Position numbers and translations under genes: made by a program
Source of the DNA: Sycobia sp. Sy_11
Lineage: Eukaryota > Arthropoda > Insecta > Hymenoptera > Epichrysomallidae
Direction: 5' to 3'
Length of the DNA: 64,000 bases
Assembly (NCBI GenBank): GCA_018907035.1
Contig: JACCIC010000275.1
Span: 412,001 to 476,000 of the forward strand
Part shown: one piece after another, positions 39,971 through 53,957 of the stretch
How the letters are laid out: each line of letters opens with the position of its first letter
Position numbering within the stretch: position 1 is the stretch's first letter
The notes under the pieces: model-generated
What the model was told of the DNA's origin: nothing
The model's database searches: none
The model's input: the letters and a program-made list of their open reading frames with translations, nothing else

Positions 39971-40029
<59 letters not shown>
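39971..40029. repeat. (GA)n microsatellite
   Basis: Pure GA run followed by purine-rich sequence to about 40085. Confidence 0.95.
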
Positions 40030-40031
<2 letters not shown>

Positions 40032-40290
40032 GAGGGAGAGAGAAAGATTGAAAGGGAAGAGAGAAAGAGAGAGAAAGAGTAGGGGGATGATCTCTCTTAC
40101 CTATCTCTAAATCTGTTGCTCGCGATTATGCGAGCCGAGTGGGATGACGACGATGATGCGCTCGAAGTAGCGAAGGGGGCGTGGGAGGATGTTTTTCAAA
40201 ACTAAAATAGTCTACCCACCAGACCCATTGTAGAAGTAAACGCCTTCGTTAACTTGTATATAATTTAAAAATAGCCCATTCGATGAATAC

Positions 40291-40292
<2 letters not shown>

Positions 40293-40332
<40 letters not shown>
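40293..40332. repeat. (TA)n microsatellite
   Basis: Pure TA run. Confidence 0.95.
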
Positions 40333-40335
<3 letters not shown>

Positions 40336-41410
40336 GACGTGTATATCTGTAATATATAGATCGGTGGCGCTTACAAATTTGAAAGAGGAAGGGAGGAGGA
40401 GATTGTGATTCAGACCCATTTATATAGGCAAAGGGCTAGAGACCTTATAATACCAAAACGTATTAAATAGTAAATATAAATAGCTCACGGACATAAATTA
40501 CGGAAATTTAAAAAAATAGTTGTATAATTTAAAATAATAATAATAAGAATACTATTTTATTATTCTCAGGTATTTTTTTATTTATAGTCTTACATTGTTA
40601 GAAGAGGATTATAATATTTTTTAAATTTATATTATAATTTAATAACATTAATTAAATAACATAAAATCTAACGTCATAAAAGCAAAAATATTTACTGCTA
40701 ACCGTAACAATGCAATTAGCATACGAAGTTACATAAGAGTTTATTAATCAGCCAGATAAATCTAATCACCTGTCGCTTTAATATTCTCTTAAAATTAGGC
40801 GTATAAAAACGTAACAAAAGCAGAAGATAATTTCGTAAATAAAACAGTGAGGGAGAGACGGAAATCCCTAACGACAGATTAATTGAATTCGTCCCGTTGT
40901 CTCGATAAAAAGTATCCTCGATCGAATCATGTATATAGATGGGTACAGAAGTTTCTTTTATAATACCTGTCGAAAGTGGGACATGGTCGCGCTTGCGGGT
41001 TCTACACCCCCCCCCCCCCTCGTCGCCATCCTACGGCGCGCTGGCGCTCGCGCGGCGACCAAGTAGAATAAGACACGCTTCGGTCGGACGGTACAAAGAG
41101 TTTCGGGCAAAAAAAATATTGCACAACATGTATATATCCACCAGTTATTATACAAGACATGAAATTTACTGTGATTAAAAACAAAATGATAATGCTGTCA
41201 CACTAACCTTCTAACACTCTCATGATTCAAATAATTTTGTATATATGTATAATAAATAGTCGCATGGCTATGTTCTACCCCCCTCCCTCTGTCCAACTCC
41301 ACTGTACCAGCAAGAGTCGAATTTGAAAGTGGAGCACGATGCCTCGATGCCTGGCCAATGGCATGCTCTTTGATTTCCCCTTTATACACGCGTCACTTCT
41401 CTATGCGTGC

Positions 41411-41414
<4 letters not shown>

Positions 41415-41465
<51 letters not shown>
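41415..41465. repeat. (AT)n microsatellite
   Basis: Pure AT run. Confidence 0.95.
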
Positions 41466-41466
<1 letters not shown>

Positions 41467-41841
41467 GTCCTTCGCATTCCAACGACTATTTTGAATTTTA
41501 CAATGTTGACTTTAGATCTATCCGTTAATAACTGATCTGAAAAAAGCCTGGGAACGAACTTTCCCGGGGATCTCGCGCGTGAGATTTGGGAAAAAAATCG
41601 TATTTGCTTAACCTGATTCGCACTGTGAGAAGTTTAGACGATGGAGAGGGCAGATTGACGTCGCAATCGGCATCGAATGATTATTTAGAATAAGTTTCCG
41701 ATCGTCTGGGCAATCTCTATTATCCAAATTACTGTTTTCTTTATTAATGGCCGATCGGCATTAAACGTACATAATCTTTCGGAACGAGCGCTCGACGCAA
41801 ACATTTTAAGTAGCGCAACGTAAACGTAACGATCTAGAGAG

Positions 41842-41844
<3 letters not shown>

Positions 41845-41900
<56 letters not shown>

Positions 41901-41919
41901 ATGTATATATGTATATATT
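41845..41919. repeat. (TA)n with TATG interruptions
   Basis: TA run breaking into TATG units at its right end. Confidence 0.95.
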
Positions 41920-43589
41920 GGTGCGCACGCGCACGTGTGTGTGTGTGTCTATTCGCATTTTCGGAATATTTCTTGAGGCCATCACAGTCGTTCAGCCAAG
42001 AACGCGTGCTTCATTTGCTAACTTTTTTCTCGTCGTTTAAAAGCTTCCCGTTCTCGAACGTTTGCATCATTTCCAAAAAAAAAAAAACTAAAAAAGACCG
42101 CGATATCCTTACTTTCGTTCTCAACTCTAATAGAGTTGAGCAACGATACTAAAATTAAAATCTCGGTTAAAAGGCTCTTATGAATTTCCGTTTCAATTTT
42201 AAAACTCGATTAGCACTCCAATACTTCTAAAATTTCAGAATTGTTCTAGTAAATCGAACAATTTATACAGATTTAAAAATCTAAGGATTTTTTTTTGACA
42301 AGAATATTGAGCAGGGCATTTAGAATTTTTCTGTTTTCTATCCAAAATAGTGTTTCACGAGCATTCAGATTGTTTACTCTACATTTTACTGCATTCTGAA
42401 GATATTTAAAAAGATGTTTGTTTTCGAAAAGATCTCGCTCTGCAAATGAATCACCCATTACTTCATATGTTTGCTCAATTTTCTCGATTTCCCCAGTTTT
42501 CAAAAACGATTTTAAATTTAAGAAAGAGACATAAAGCTATATTCATATTTTCCCACTGAAAGCTTCAACTTTGTTTTGTGGAAAACGTTATTAATCCTGA
42601 ATTCGTATATTAGTTCTTAGATTTTACGATAGTTCGAGATAGATTTTAGTTCCTCGTGTGTACGAATTCATTAAAAGTAATCTTTGGCAGAAAATTTAAT
42701 TTTATCGATGAAAAAAAATTGCATTTCGAAGACAGTATTTATACCAATTTTCAACTACTATTACTCGGACACGTTATGTGTTTGTTAAATCAAATTGACT
42801 TGTCGCAGTTTGTGAAATTCGCATAAAATTAGTGCATCCTAATTTTACATCAATGTCGCGAACTATAACAAACGTCAAAAGTATGATTTAATAATGTTGA
42901 GAAGTAATATAGGTATACCGAACCTTTAAAAGACAAGAAATCCACTATAGAGTCTCAAAAATAATATAATCGGTTAAATAACAATCGTTGGGGGATGGAT
43001 TTCTCCGCTGCTTACGAATTGAATGTACAATTTTAAAAATTCAAAACGGCTTATTTAATATAATGTGAAAATCGAATACACTATTCTTTATAATGTAATA
43101 TGCATTGTCTAGTTGGGAAATAGTAAACTTACTCAAATTTTAGTAACATCGATTATTGCATATACTTTTATCGATATTTTTATTACGCCTTACAATATAT
43201 GCCATCTACTATCTCAAATTAACAAAAAAATAATTAATCTCCATGAATGAACTCACGATTAACAAGCACGGTGACTTTCCATTTTCTATTTAATAGTTCA
43301 CAAGCAAAGCAATCCCGTTTTGAAATCAAACAATTATGTATCTAGGCTTTAAATTATAGGACGCGAAATCTTTATAATAGTTGTAGTATCGAGAGAAATT
43401 TTACCCACGTGTATTTCTCGCTATTACGTACTAACCTAACGACCTTTATTAAGAAGATACAGATCGTTCCCGATTCCAGTGCTTTAATAAATAAAGAAAA
43501 GGAATAACGCGGGGATGTTAGTTTCCAGATGAAAATTGCCAGAAAAATCCACACACAATCCAAATCTATCCGCGTAAGTTCGATCCCCC

Positions 43590-43951
43590 TATTTCTTTAA
43601 TCAGTCGCGCCTCCGCTCACCGCCCCGCGAGGGGGAGGGGGAGGACGGGAAGAGCGAAAGTCTCGCAAAGTCAAGCCTCGGACCGCGAACCGCGCTTTTT
43701 CTGCGCGCGGACCTCTCCTGGTCGGCGCTGGCACGGTGTCAAAAGTCAACGCATGCAGACCAACCCGCCTCACCCCTCACCCGATGCTCGAGAAACTCGA
43801 TATTCATCTTGTATAATATTTGGCTCGCCTACTGTCCCATTCACGCGGGTGTATATACATATATACATTATACATACATACATGCACACACAAAAGATGA
43901 ACAATAAACTTCTCCAGAACAATATTTCTGGGACTTTTCGCGATATTTTAC

Positions 43952-44005
<54 letters not shown>

Positions 44006-44370
44006 TTCTCATATAGTTTACTCTCGCGGCGGCCGGGCAAAATGTTTGCTTCGACGAAACGACACTGCCGCCATCTGTTTGCAGAGCCCAGGGGCAGGAG
44101 GGGATGGAGTGCGGCATTGCCTTGGTATAAATATTAGCCCGGTGACTCGTTTGAGTTTTCAAATTTTAATTTTAATCTCAATGTTTTTGCAGAAAATTAT
44201 TGCGCACAGGCGTGCGCGCCTGTGTTGTTCGCTCTCGAGCGTACGCCCCGCGCGAAATGGACGCGTCTCTAATTTTATTGTATATTAATTTCGTTCGATT
44301 TGTATACGTCCTCCCACCTCCTGCCTGGCGTGTCGAATCTTGGAATCGAGAGTGCGCGCGAGCGCATGCG
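43590..44370. other. CpG-rich island
   Basis: This is a GC-rich block with G-runs at about 43629-43650 and CGCG-rich sequence, interrupted by (TA)n at 43957-43999. No convincing open frame, donor or core promoter is visible. It is a possible regulatory island. Confidence 0.3.
43957..43999. repeat. (TA)n microsatellite
   Basis: Pure TA run inside the CpG-rich block. Confidence 0.95.
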
Positions 44371-44604
44371 CACCTATTTCAACTGTGTTTTATGTAATGC
44401 GACTATGCTATCTATATCTTGAAAAATAAATTTACTAAAATATTTGAGCAAAGGGTGACTGATGGATGGTATGCTAGCACAATTTATTTTTTCAGCTTTA
44501 TCAAACTGATTGATCGTAAAAAATATTCTGGATCTAGGGATAATAAACTTGGATATTTCAACAAAATAACAGCTTATTTTCTATTATTGTTTTCTAGATC
44601 AAGT

Positions 44605-44660
44605 CATTTTCAAGAATAATGTAGAGTGTATATTATTCGCCGGTATTATTCTTGAAAATG
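44605..44660. repeat. Perfect 16-bp inverted repeat
   Basis: CATTTTCAAGAATAAT at 44605-44620 is the exact reverse complement of ATTATTCTTGAAAATG at 44645-44660, with a 24-nt spacer. The right arm overlaps the hammerhead-like segment that follows. Confidence 0.75.
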
Positions 44661-44694
44661 GTGCTACCGACGAAACAGCTGTCGAGAATAAAAT
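44645..44694 (+). other. Degenerate hammerhead-like motif
   Basis: TGAAAATGG is followed by CGACGAAACAGCTGTCG and enclosed by ATTATTCT and AGAATAA, which can pair in the stem I position. The CUGANGA core is imperfect, so this would be an inactive relative of the motif at 34961. The family link is inferred from layout only. Confidence 0.22.
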
Positions 44695-47168
44695 TTCATA
44701 CATAATCGATGGCATTAGAGGGAGAACGTGCCATTTTCAAATTTCGTGGAAAATAAGCTGTTTCAAATGCGAAGCTAGAAATATTGGTTTAAAACAAAAT
44801 ATCTGAAGTAGCATTGTTTGCTACTCGTGAAAATTATGGTTTTTTTCTTTTTTTCTCGATTTTTTTCTTTTTCGATAATTGAGCCCACTAGAGTGCAGAA
44901 AATATTTCTTAAAATATCGAATATGTTGTCATGATGCATTTAAATCTGCTTATATTTATTTCAACTGCTTAAAATTTGAATATTCGAAAATTTGTTGTTA
45001 ATTTATTTAAATGAATTGTTGCTAAATTTGATGTTATTAAATCAGTCATTTTCAATATAGCACTTAGCGAATAAAATACTATCCGAATAACATTGGAATC
45101 TTATAATATTTAGTTTCTGTAAATAAATTATTTGATTAATTACTTTCTAAAATATATTTATAGAAATTCAATCCAAACTTTTTGGAATAATTTTGGTCGA
45201 CAAGAAGGTGGTATTTTTCTTACAGTTAATAAGCCAGTTTTTTCCGATAACGTACTTGTATATAATAATTATTTGCATAAACAATTAATATATTATAAAT
45301 TGATAATTATTTGAATTTCACGTACTCGAGCGTACTTTATAAAATATTTTTTGTCCATTGACTTTAAATTATTGGTTTAGATCACTAGACAGCTGTAATT
45401 ATTAATTTATTTAATTATTTATTCATAAGAAAAAAATAATTTTACAAGAACAAAACGTCAATTTTAAGGCATTTCGTTCATTCATTTTTATATTTGTGTA
45501 CGGAACACAATGTTTTATTAGAATAACAAAATGCAATAAGTGTGAGTTATAAAAATATCGTTATACTTTCTCAATCGCTTTTGGTGTGCTGAGTTTAAAT
45601 CTAACATCGTAGTTTCTTCATCACGTCAAGTTTTTCAGATATTCTTGTCTAAACGCAAAAAAAAGTCTTTATACTTTCTATCTTTATACTTTCCTCTAAA
45701 AAATAATATCTATAAGCTTGCATAGCCTGAGAAATGGAGAAAAACAGTATTTTTGTACGAGTTCTTTTAAATTAGAAATCGCAAAAACCTTCAAAATCTG
45801 ACATGATGAAAGAATTCTTAAACGAGGTTGAGATTCAACGCAATAAAGGCCCATTGATAAAACAGTGTTACGTTTCTATAAATAAAAATAGCTAAAATTT
45901 GATTGGATTTTGTAATTTATTTAAATAAGTAAGCAACAAATTATTTAAATATATTCTTTAAATAAGTAAAAGCAGATTTCACATAAATTATATTAGAAAA
46001 ATTCTTTATTCATCATCTTTTGTACATAAACAATAGGTTAATAATTCGCATAGCTACGAGAAGGAATATTACAGTGAATATTAATGACTACAAAACGATA
46101 TTAATACAATTCCTTAAAAAAATTATTGTAAAAAGATTCGATTCAATAATCGAGTTTCACGTAAACTCACGAGAGCGTAACTGAATTCTTTATTTATAGT
46201 GTAAAATTATATAAACCACATTTACGGAAATCGCAATAGCCACGAATGAATTATGCTCACGTAGTGATCAACGATCGGTATTTATAAGGACCTTTAATAA
46301 ACCATGTGGCGCGATGAAGGGAAGGGATACAATATAAATCTATGCTAAGTTAAAAAGTCATATGGGAAGAAGCCAGGAGCATCTGTGTGGAGAAGGTGAG
46401 GGGTTGAATTAGAATTAATACAGATTTAGAGGGCTGTTAAATGGGAAGTATTCGCGCGCCGATATGTCCAATTATAAAAGGCCTACCATAATTACGGGTG
46501 GCCTATATAATTATATAGTATAAATAAATAATAAAACGAAATGTAACAGGGTATGCACGGGTAATATATCTTTAATACATCTAGATCTACTGGACCGAAA
46601 CCCTTTGAGCAAAGGACCCTTGACCAAATGGATCGAAATGAACGCGAATTAGCGAAAATATCGCTAGTTTTAAACGAAATCTTAAACGGATCAAAACTGG
46701 TCAAGACCTAGATCGAACAATTATATCAATTAGATCAAAATCTGTCGTCGAGTTTTTAAATGCAACGTCCACGGTCATTTTTTTATTTGTGTTTTTTTTT
46801 GTTTTGATCAAATTCTATCGGTCAAGTGTCCGCAAAACCGATTTTTAGCAAAATATAGTCCCAGAAATTTTTGTCTTTATGCAAATAATTGAACATTTCG
46901 TAGAAAATTCGTAAAATATAATTCAATACATATCAATAAGATATATTATAAAGAATAGTTACATATATTTTCATAAATATATGGTTATATTTGTCCTCGG
47001 CTGTTTAACGGTCAAACCATTATCAAAATATATAAAACAAATTGTAGTTTTGATTTAAAAAATTGTTTCATTTAAAATGACTCAAATATAATTTATTCGT
47101 ATCTTATATTAAGCTTTGCATACCTGTTTATAATATTTTAATCATGTCAAATGTAAATCGATACGACA

Positions 47169-47170
<2 letters not shown>

Positions 47171-47241
<71 letters not shown>
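47171..47241. repeat. (CT)n microsatellite
   Basis: About 35 CT units, among the longest dinucleotide arrays in the window. Confidence 0.95.
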
Positions 47242-47246
<5 letters not shown>

Positions 47247-47997
47247 CAAAAGGGGGTTAAATGCGAAACCCATTGCGACCAAATTAAGATCAATTTCGTG
47301 ATCCAAATTGCGACTCGATTTCAATTTGCACGTGAATTGAACGCCCTTTTTTTAAAAAAAGACAACTATAGTTTTTGATCTGTTATTCAGGAAATTGTTC
47401 TTATCGACCGATAAATTTGATTCTAAATGAAAATGGCAGTATGACTATGGTTTTATACAACTCGACAAAATGATTGTTGTGATTCTGGACACTCTTTCCA
47501 TAGTATGGATGAATTTAAAATATGATCTAAATCATTTGAAAATTAAAATAAAATAGTAAAAATTGAGCTTTCAATGAGATCTATACCTTTAATCGAATGA
47601 TTTTTTTATAATTTTCTATAATTACAGAAATTAATGTAAGGAAAATAATGTATTTACGTAGTGTCCTGGTGACTCATTTTTACTATTATCTTCAGAATCA
47701 GTAAGCTAAAATATGTTACTATTCGAAACTTCAAAGTAATCGATGGTATGGAATGTTGAGAAATACAAAGATTCTTGTATCTGGCAGTAAAAAACTATAC
47801 TTCTGCTGCACTTTTTATATCTTAAAAATGGAAATTATCAAAGAACGGAAAAAATTACATAAACTATGAGTTAAAAGCTAAAATTTGAAGATGAAAAAAG
47901 GGTGTTCGATACGAATGGCATTCGACGGCTAGCCGCTACTTTCGTTCGTGCGTATGTGTATTCTCGCTTATATATACGTGTGTGTGTTTGTGTGTAG

Positions 47998-48001
<4 letters not shown>

Positions 48002-48040
<39 letters not shown>
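48002..48040. repeat. (TA)n microsatellite before the start exon
   Basis: Pure TA run ending 30 bp before the acceptor at 48070. Confidence 0.95.
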
Positions 48041-48041
<1 letters not shown>

Positions 48042-48070
48042 AAATGTAATCTCGTGCCTTCGCCCGACAG

Positions 48071-48302
48071 GTGGCCGAAGATCGATGGTGGCGAAGGACC
48101 GCGGAGCCCCGTGAGTCCCGCGTTACCGGCCGACCGGGTCCGGTCCAGCGACCTCTCCCGCGCAGAGGGGCCGTGTCTCCAGCGAGGCAGTACGTCCCCC
48201 CCGTCCCCCTCCGACCCAGCAACAACCCGCCATCGCGAGTCCCGGCACGCTAAGCGGTTGGACGGGGGTTGAGCCCCCCGCCAACCAGCCGAGCCGGCCG
48301 AG
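48071..48302 (+). other. bt: 5' UTR part of the projectin start exon
   Basis: An acceptor (CTTCGCCCGACAG, ending at 48070) precedes this GC-rich segment. An in-frame TGA at 48270-48272 lies upstream of the ATG at 48303, so translation in the Ig frame cannot start further upstream within this exon. The (TA)n array at 48002-48040 is just before the acceptor. Confidence 0.5.
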
Positions 48303-48615
48303 ATGGGGGTCGCCGACGACTTCGCGCCGAGCTTCACGCAGAAGCCCCAGCTGAGGCAGGAGGATGAGGGCAATCGGCTCATCTTCGAGTGCCAGCTGGT
48401 CAGTCTGCCCAAGCCGGAGATATCCTGGTTCCGGAGCGAGACACAGCTGGTCGAGGATGACAGGACCAACTTCAAGATACAGAGCATCGGCGTCAACAAG
48501 TTCCTCGTGGTGCTCGAGCTCGATGACGTTATCGAGACAGATGCCGGACTCTACAAGGTCAAGGCCAAGAACAAGATGGGCGAGGTCGCCGCCTCCATCA
48601 ATCTCAACTTCAGCC
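48303..48615 (+). CDS. bt: Projectin exon: start codon and Ig1
   Basis: The ATG at 48303 has a purine at -3 and G at +4, and follows an in-frame stop, so it is the natural start. The exon encodes MGVADDFAPSFTQKPQLRQE and then a full I-set Ig domain in 104 codons. The first core Cys is in FECQLV, the Trp in ISWF, and the late-strand motif is ETDAGLYKVKAKN; the position usually filled by the second Cys is Val, as in several Ig domains of this family. The exon ends in SINLNFS plus one nucleotide (phase 1) at the donor GTAAGT. A pyrimidine-rich CTT tract follows the donor inside the intron. Confidence 0.9.
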
Positions 48616-51600
48616 GTAAGTCTTTTCTTTTTCTTTCTTTCTTCCCTCCTCCTCCTTCTCCGCCTCCTCTTCTTCTTCTACTTTTCCCTCTTCTTCTTCT
48701 TCTTCTTCTTCTTGTTCTTCTTCTTTTTTCTTTATTTCCTTTCTATTTAGTACCCTGGTGCGTCGCAAGGTAGATGTTTAGATTTTATCGGTTTACTTGA
48801 TTTTTTTTTTTCATATTATCGCAAAATGAAAATTCCTTTCACGTACTGTGAAATGACATGAAAGTGCTCGAAATGTATTGATATAACAGTTTCCTTTTTT
48901 TGTAAATTCGTCATGGGATTTCAACTTTTAAATATTACGGTTGGTTCGTATTAAATTGTTTTTTGATTGCGATTCTTTTGCAGACAGCGCCAATCGAATT
49001 GTTAAGATTCTACAAAGTGCATAGAAACTATACGCTTCTGATGCATATGAGAATGAACGACTTGCAAATGCAATTGACACCGTGAAAAATAATTTTATAA
49101 AAAAATAATGCAAATTAGTTCACACTGAAATAGACTAATTCTCATTCAATTGCTAAAAAACTGGGTCATTTGATATATTAATTCTCATTGCTGAAAAATT
49201 TTGTTCTCAATATATATTAAAATTTAAGAAAAAAGTCAAGTTAATTGATTTGAAGAATGTAAGCTAATTATATTCATATAAATAAATTATATGAAACAAC
49301 CGCAGGTTTCTTTTATATTCGAATCCCAAATTATAGTAACATTTTGTAATAAACCTGGCATTTTTGTAGAAAGTACTCGGTATCAGTAATTAGTGTTAGA
49401 ATATAGTAAAAAATCATATGCCTTCCACTGCATTAAACCCTAGAAAAGATTTCAGTAAAATTAACCCACTTTGCCATAGATTGTAGACTGTAGATTTACG
49501 TATATATAATATATACATATTCATACATATTCATTAGAAACGACAATGCGTGATCCAATCAATCTATCGTATATTAGCATTATAATAAAATCAATCAGCT
49601 TTTCCTTTAAACTGTACATCAACAGTACGCACAGCATCTCTTAATTTACATTATTGCACATACAATTAGTCGTTAACATGGGTTATGTTTTCCAGCTATG
49701 GATGAGCCTAGAGAAAAGTAAGTGCGACGGTTTATATATGCGGAAAGAGTTGTCTTTTGTCGTTTTGTGCATTGTACACCGTATGCGCTTATTGCTTTAT
49801 CGCAAAATTATTATAATTGAATTGCAAATCTAGCATCGAATAGTGATAAATAAACTCAATCTAGTGTGTATATTTTATTCGCGTATCTATTTTATTCATT
49901 TCAAAATAAGAAAATTTTCAATTCTTCCATTTGTATTTATGGATCAATATGCATTTGTATTTTTCACACGTACTATCGTCATTTTATAAAATTCGATCAT
50001 TAAAAAATGTTCATTATTTGATTTTCCCGGTGCGTTTCTTGCATTCTGTTTCTTTTTTGTTTTTTTTTTTTTTTGTTTCACGTCGGTCATATGTTCGCCG
50101 CCAGAACAACTTCTTTCAGAAAATTGCGAATTTATAAACTTGCTTGCTTTGCCGCATGTAATGCTTTTTGTGTTTATGATTTTAGCGGCAGAACCGGTGC
50201 TTACACGGTGAGTGTGATGATAATGTTGATGATAATTGTAACAAATCGTGTGATAGTGACGGCCTGTAGTGCGCCCTGTAATTTGTGCTTCATTGATTTT
50301 AACACGTTAGTGATTGGGAGAATATAAAATTAATTTTTACAAAATAATTTTCAAACATGCTATTAATGTTAAATATTTCCTATTTATGTGAGGATATATC
50401 AAGTAACAATTATAATTTAACTTTTTGCTCCTTACTTTAATGCTCATGAACATAAAATTGTTATAATAAAGTTGATAATTAAAAGTTGATTTAAAATATT
50501 GATTTTAAGAAACTTATAATTGTGCAGAGACTATTAATTGCGTTGCAATTGAAAATATTGAATTTAATGAACATTTCACTTTTTTATGAGTTGATTTTAT
50601 CCCTTTGAGTCACGGTGTAACATAATATTACACATAATTGCTTACTTTCTTTGACAATATTTCGTATAATTAGTGTATTTAAATGTTTAAATGGTTACAT
50701 ATATTTAAAAAATTGACTACTTTTAATATTTATGTTCTTGCTTTTTTATTTTATTTACTATATATGTTTTTGTTATTAATAATTTAACGACGAGCAAAAC
50801 GTTATTATTTCTAAATTCGTTGTTGACAACAAATGGAGAGTAAGAATTACTATACTCTTTTCGCTAAAATATATGTGTTTTTTGTCGTGATCACCAATAT
50901 ACAAAATATTTAATTTTGTTATTGTTATAAATAAATTATTGCAAATTAAACATGAAATTTCACAAGTTTGTAGCAAAAAGAAACGTTAAAAAAACAGGCT
51001 TTACATTGAAATATTTATATAATATAATGTACATATGTATCATTTAATCATGTCTCAAAACTTGTGTATTAAATTAAAATGTAGCCCAATAAAAAAAAAA
51101 TCTGATCAGACGTCTTTTTTGATTTTGATTTTCATTTGGTTCTAAATCTAATGTCACTTCATATTTATCGGCCTCTGAAATCCCCAAAAGCCAAATGCTT
51201 TGTGAAAATATATTACTTACTTGAATGGCATGACTCAAAGGGTTAAGCATTAAAACTATTAAGTTTCTAATCGTGAATTATTTCATCAATAATATTTTAA
51301 TCTGTATTATGAATTTTACAAACAAATGCTGAGGGTTCATTGTTGATTCCTCAATTTTTAATTAATATAGTTCAAAAATATTAAATATATGTTGCAAAAT
51401 CCACATTACAACATTACCGAGTGGATTTGAATTCTGTTGGAATTCGCATAATTGAATAAAAATTTTTATGACAGTTCGAAATACGATTTTTATAGTGTGA
51501 AAAGTGTGGCTCTAACCCTCTCCCATCTAAATTTGAAATACCGAAAAAGTCAGATCGATCGGCTGCTAAATCGATGATCGATGATCATTTTAACAGTGAC

Positions 51601-53893
51601 TTTTACAGTAAAGCCGAATGTTTCAAATTTAATTGGTGGGAAAGATCTATTATCTGAAATATTATAACGATGCGCGAGCGCCTCCTTCTTTTCTTGTCCT
51701 TTGCAATAGACAAATCGACGGTATCGCACCGACTTTTGCGAAAAAACCTTCAATCAGACAGGAGGACGATGGCAAGCGGTTGGTTTTCGAGTGCCGAATC
51801 ACCGCTGACCCAACCCCCAAGGTATCGTGGTTCCACGATGGCGAATTGGTAGCAGACTCCGCTAGGCACAAGGTAATACTGAGCAGTGCTAAGAGGCAAA
51901 TTATAATTATGATAATTAAATCTACATAGAAATTGGCAATGGTTTTCACGATAAAAATTTTTTTAATTCATTTTTAAACTGATCAATTACTTTTTTTTTG
52001 AAGCTCAAATAATAAGGCATTTTAACATTTTTAGTTAAAAATGAACAAAAATTATAACAATTGCTTGATTCTGGCATAATTCTTGTTTCATTTTATCTAT
52101 ATTTCTTGAAATAGATACTTGTTTTTTTAATTTAACTTAGTTTACTAAATTAAATTGTCGTACCTGAATATTGAAGAGTTTCAATATATTTCATTAAATA
52201 TTGAATATACATACTAAGATCATTATAATTTTTACGATTTTTACATCTTGTTTGCGTTTTAATTTTCCAAAAAATCATTTGTAAGTGTCTAAAATGTTGT
52301 CTTATGCGACGTGTAGTCTTTTTACTTGATAATATTATGACATTTTTGTAAAAGTTTTACCACATTTTTACTTAAATCTAAATAACCATTAATCCATCAT
52401 TGAAAGCAAAATATTGCTTCATGGTCTGATCTATAGACATGTTAGAAGAGACGACGTCAAAAAGGCTTTTTCATTTTATTGAATATTAAAAAATAAAAGT
52501 TTATTTTAATTCTTATAACTGGTAAACGAAACTGGATCTAAGTCATAATTTCAATAAAAAAGAAAAAATGACAATTTTCGTGTTTCCCTTCCTGAATTAT
52601 GAAAAAAAATTTGTAATGTCAATCGCACAAGCATCGAGAGCTCTACTATAAAAATGATGCAAAATATTTTTGTTTTCGCATTTTTCGACTAATTTAGAAG
52701 TAAACTAGCTAAAAAAGTCTAATACTGTAAACCGTCACATAAGACAAATCGTCCTAACTGATTTATGATTACCATAAAATTAAATAAAAATTAAAATAAG
52801 CAGACGTGTACATCCACCATCAGTATCTGCCAGAGTTCCAGATTGATCTAAATGAAAAATTACAAAAGCTCGGGACCGTAAAAATAGGCTTGGTATTAAC
52901 AGTACAATTGTCATGTTCGTTCCAGCTGGCAGTAGACAAAGACGGTCACTCGTACTTTGCAAGCTTGGAAATCAAGAACGTAACCGTCGAAGATGCCGGC
53001 AAGTACAAGGTCACGGCTAAAAACGAACTGGGCGAGTCGAACGCAACGATATCACTCAACTTCGACAGTAAGTTGCTAAGCACAATTTTTCCATTGCATA
53101 GCTTACAATTAAAAAGCTATTAATCCGTTCAATACACCAGTCACAGCACAGCAATGTATATATACATATGTATCAGCTCGACACGAAATTATCATTTCAT
53201 CAGCATATTACTCAATTACACCGATAATCACATTATATGATAGAACAATTTTTGCAAATCAAAATAAAAAGCTAGAAGAATCTTTCATTTCAGTATTCGA
53301 TATATTACAGGCGATGCGATTATTTGTTATTAAAAGGTCATACCCGCGCTAGATTCTCAACTGTACTTGATATTTATATTCAAAATACTCAACTGGCCCT
53401 TAGTTAAGTGTTTCATTCAAGCAATTTGAGCCCTTCTTTATAAAAACATTAAAAATTGAATATTACATTATAGACTATTTTAAAGATTTCTATAAAATCA
53501 AAAATAATAAAACTATTTTGACATTTGTAAGAAAAGCTTTATATCAGAATGCAGAATTTTTTACATTGTAATCAATTTACAAAGCGATAAACACGCTTTT
53601 TTATCTCAAAACATTTTTCATTCTATCGAGCCATCTTTTGTAGCGATAAGACTAAGAAATTTAAAAATCCTACGAAAAATTTTATCGAGTATTTATATTT
53701 GAATTAACAATCTGTAGCAAATTTTGAAAATATTGTTGTCAACAAAAAGACTATTTAAAATTTCAAATTACGTATTATAAATCTTTGAAACATCTCAAGT
53801 TTAATTCAAACACGAGTACTTATTTTTTTTAAAATTCACAATACTATCTCGTATGTAATAACCGACAAAAAAATTTTTCCTTTCGTCCGCAAG

Positions 53894-53957
<64 letters not shown>

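Larger units (their letters stand above)
40030..48070. other. Non-coding DNA upstream of the projectin start exon
   Basis: No exon recognised. The stretch holds a run of 13 C at 41007-41019, several (TA)n arrays, a CpG-rich block (43590-44370), an inverted repeat beside a hammerhead-like motif (44605-44694) and a long (CT)n array (47171-47241). If the leader exon lies near 37 kb, this would be intron 1. Confidence 0.45.

Noticed and set aside
42273..42503. 76-codon minus frame, hydrophilic
   Set aside because: Composition is slightly coding-like, but there is no splice context, relative or neighbouring exon.
49696..50207. Use of both 22-nt microexons in one transcript
   Set aside because: 44 nt shifts the frame and Ig2 would be lost; only single use fits.
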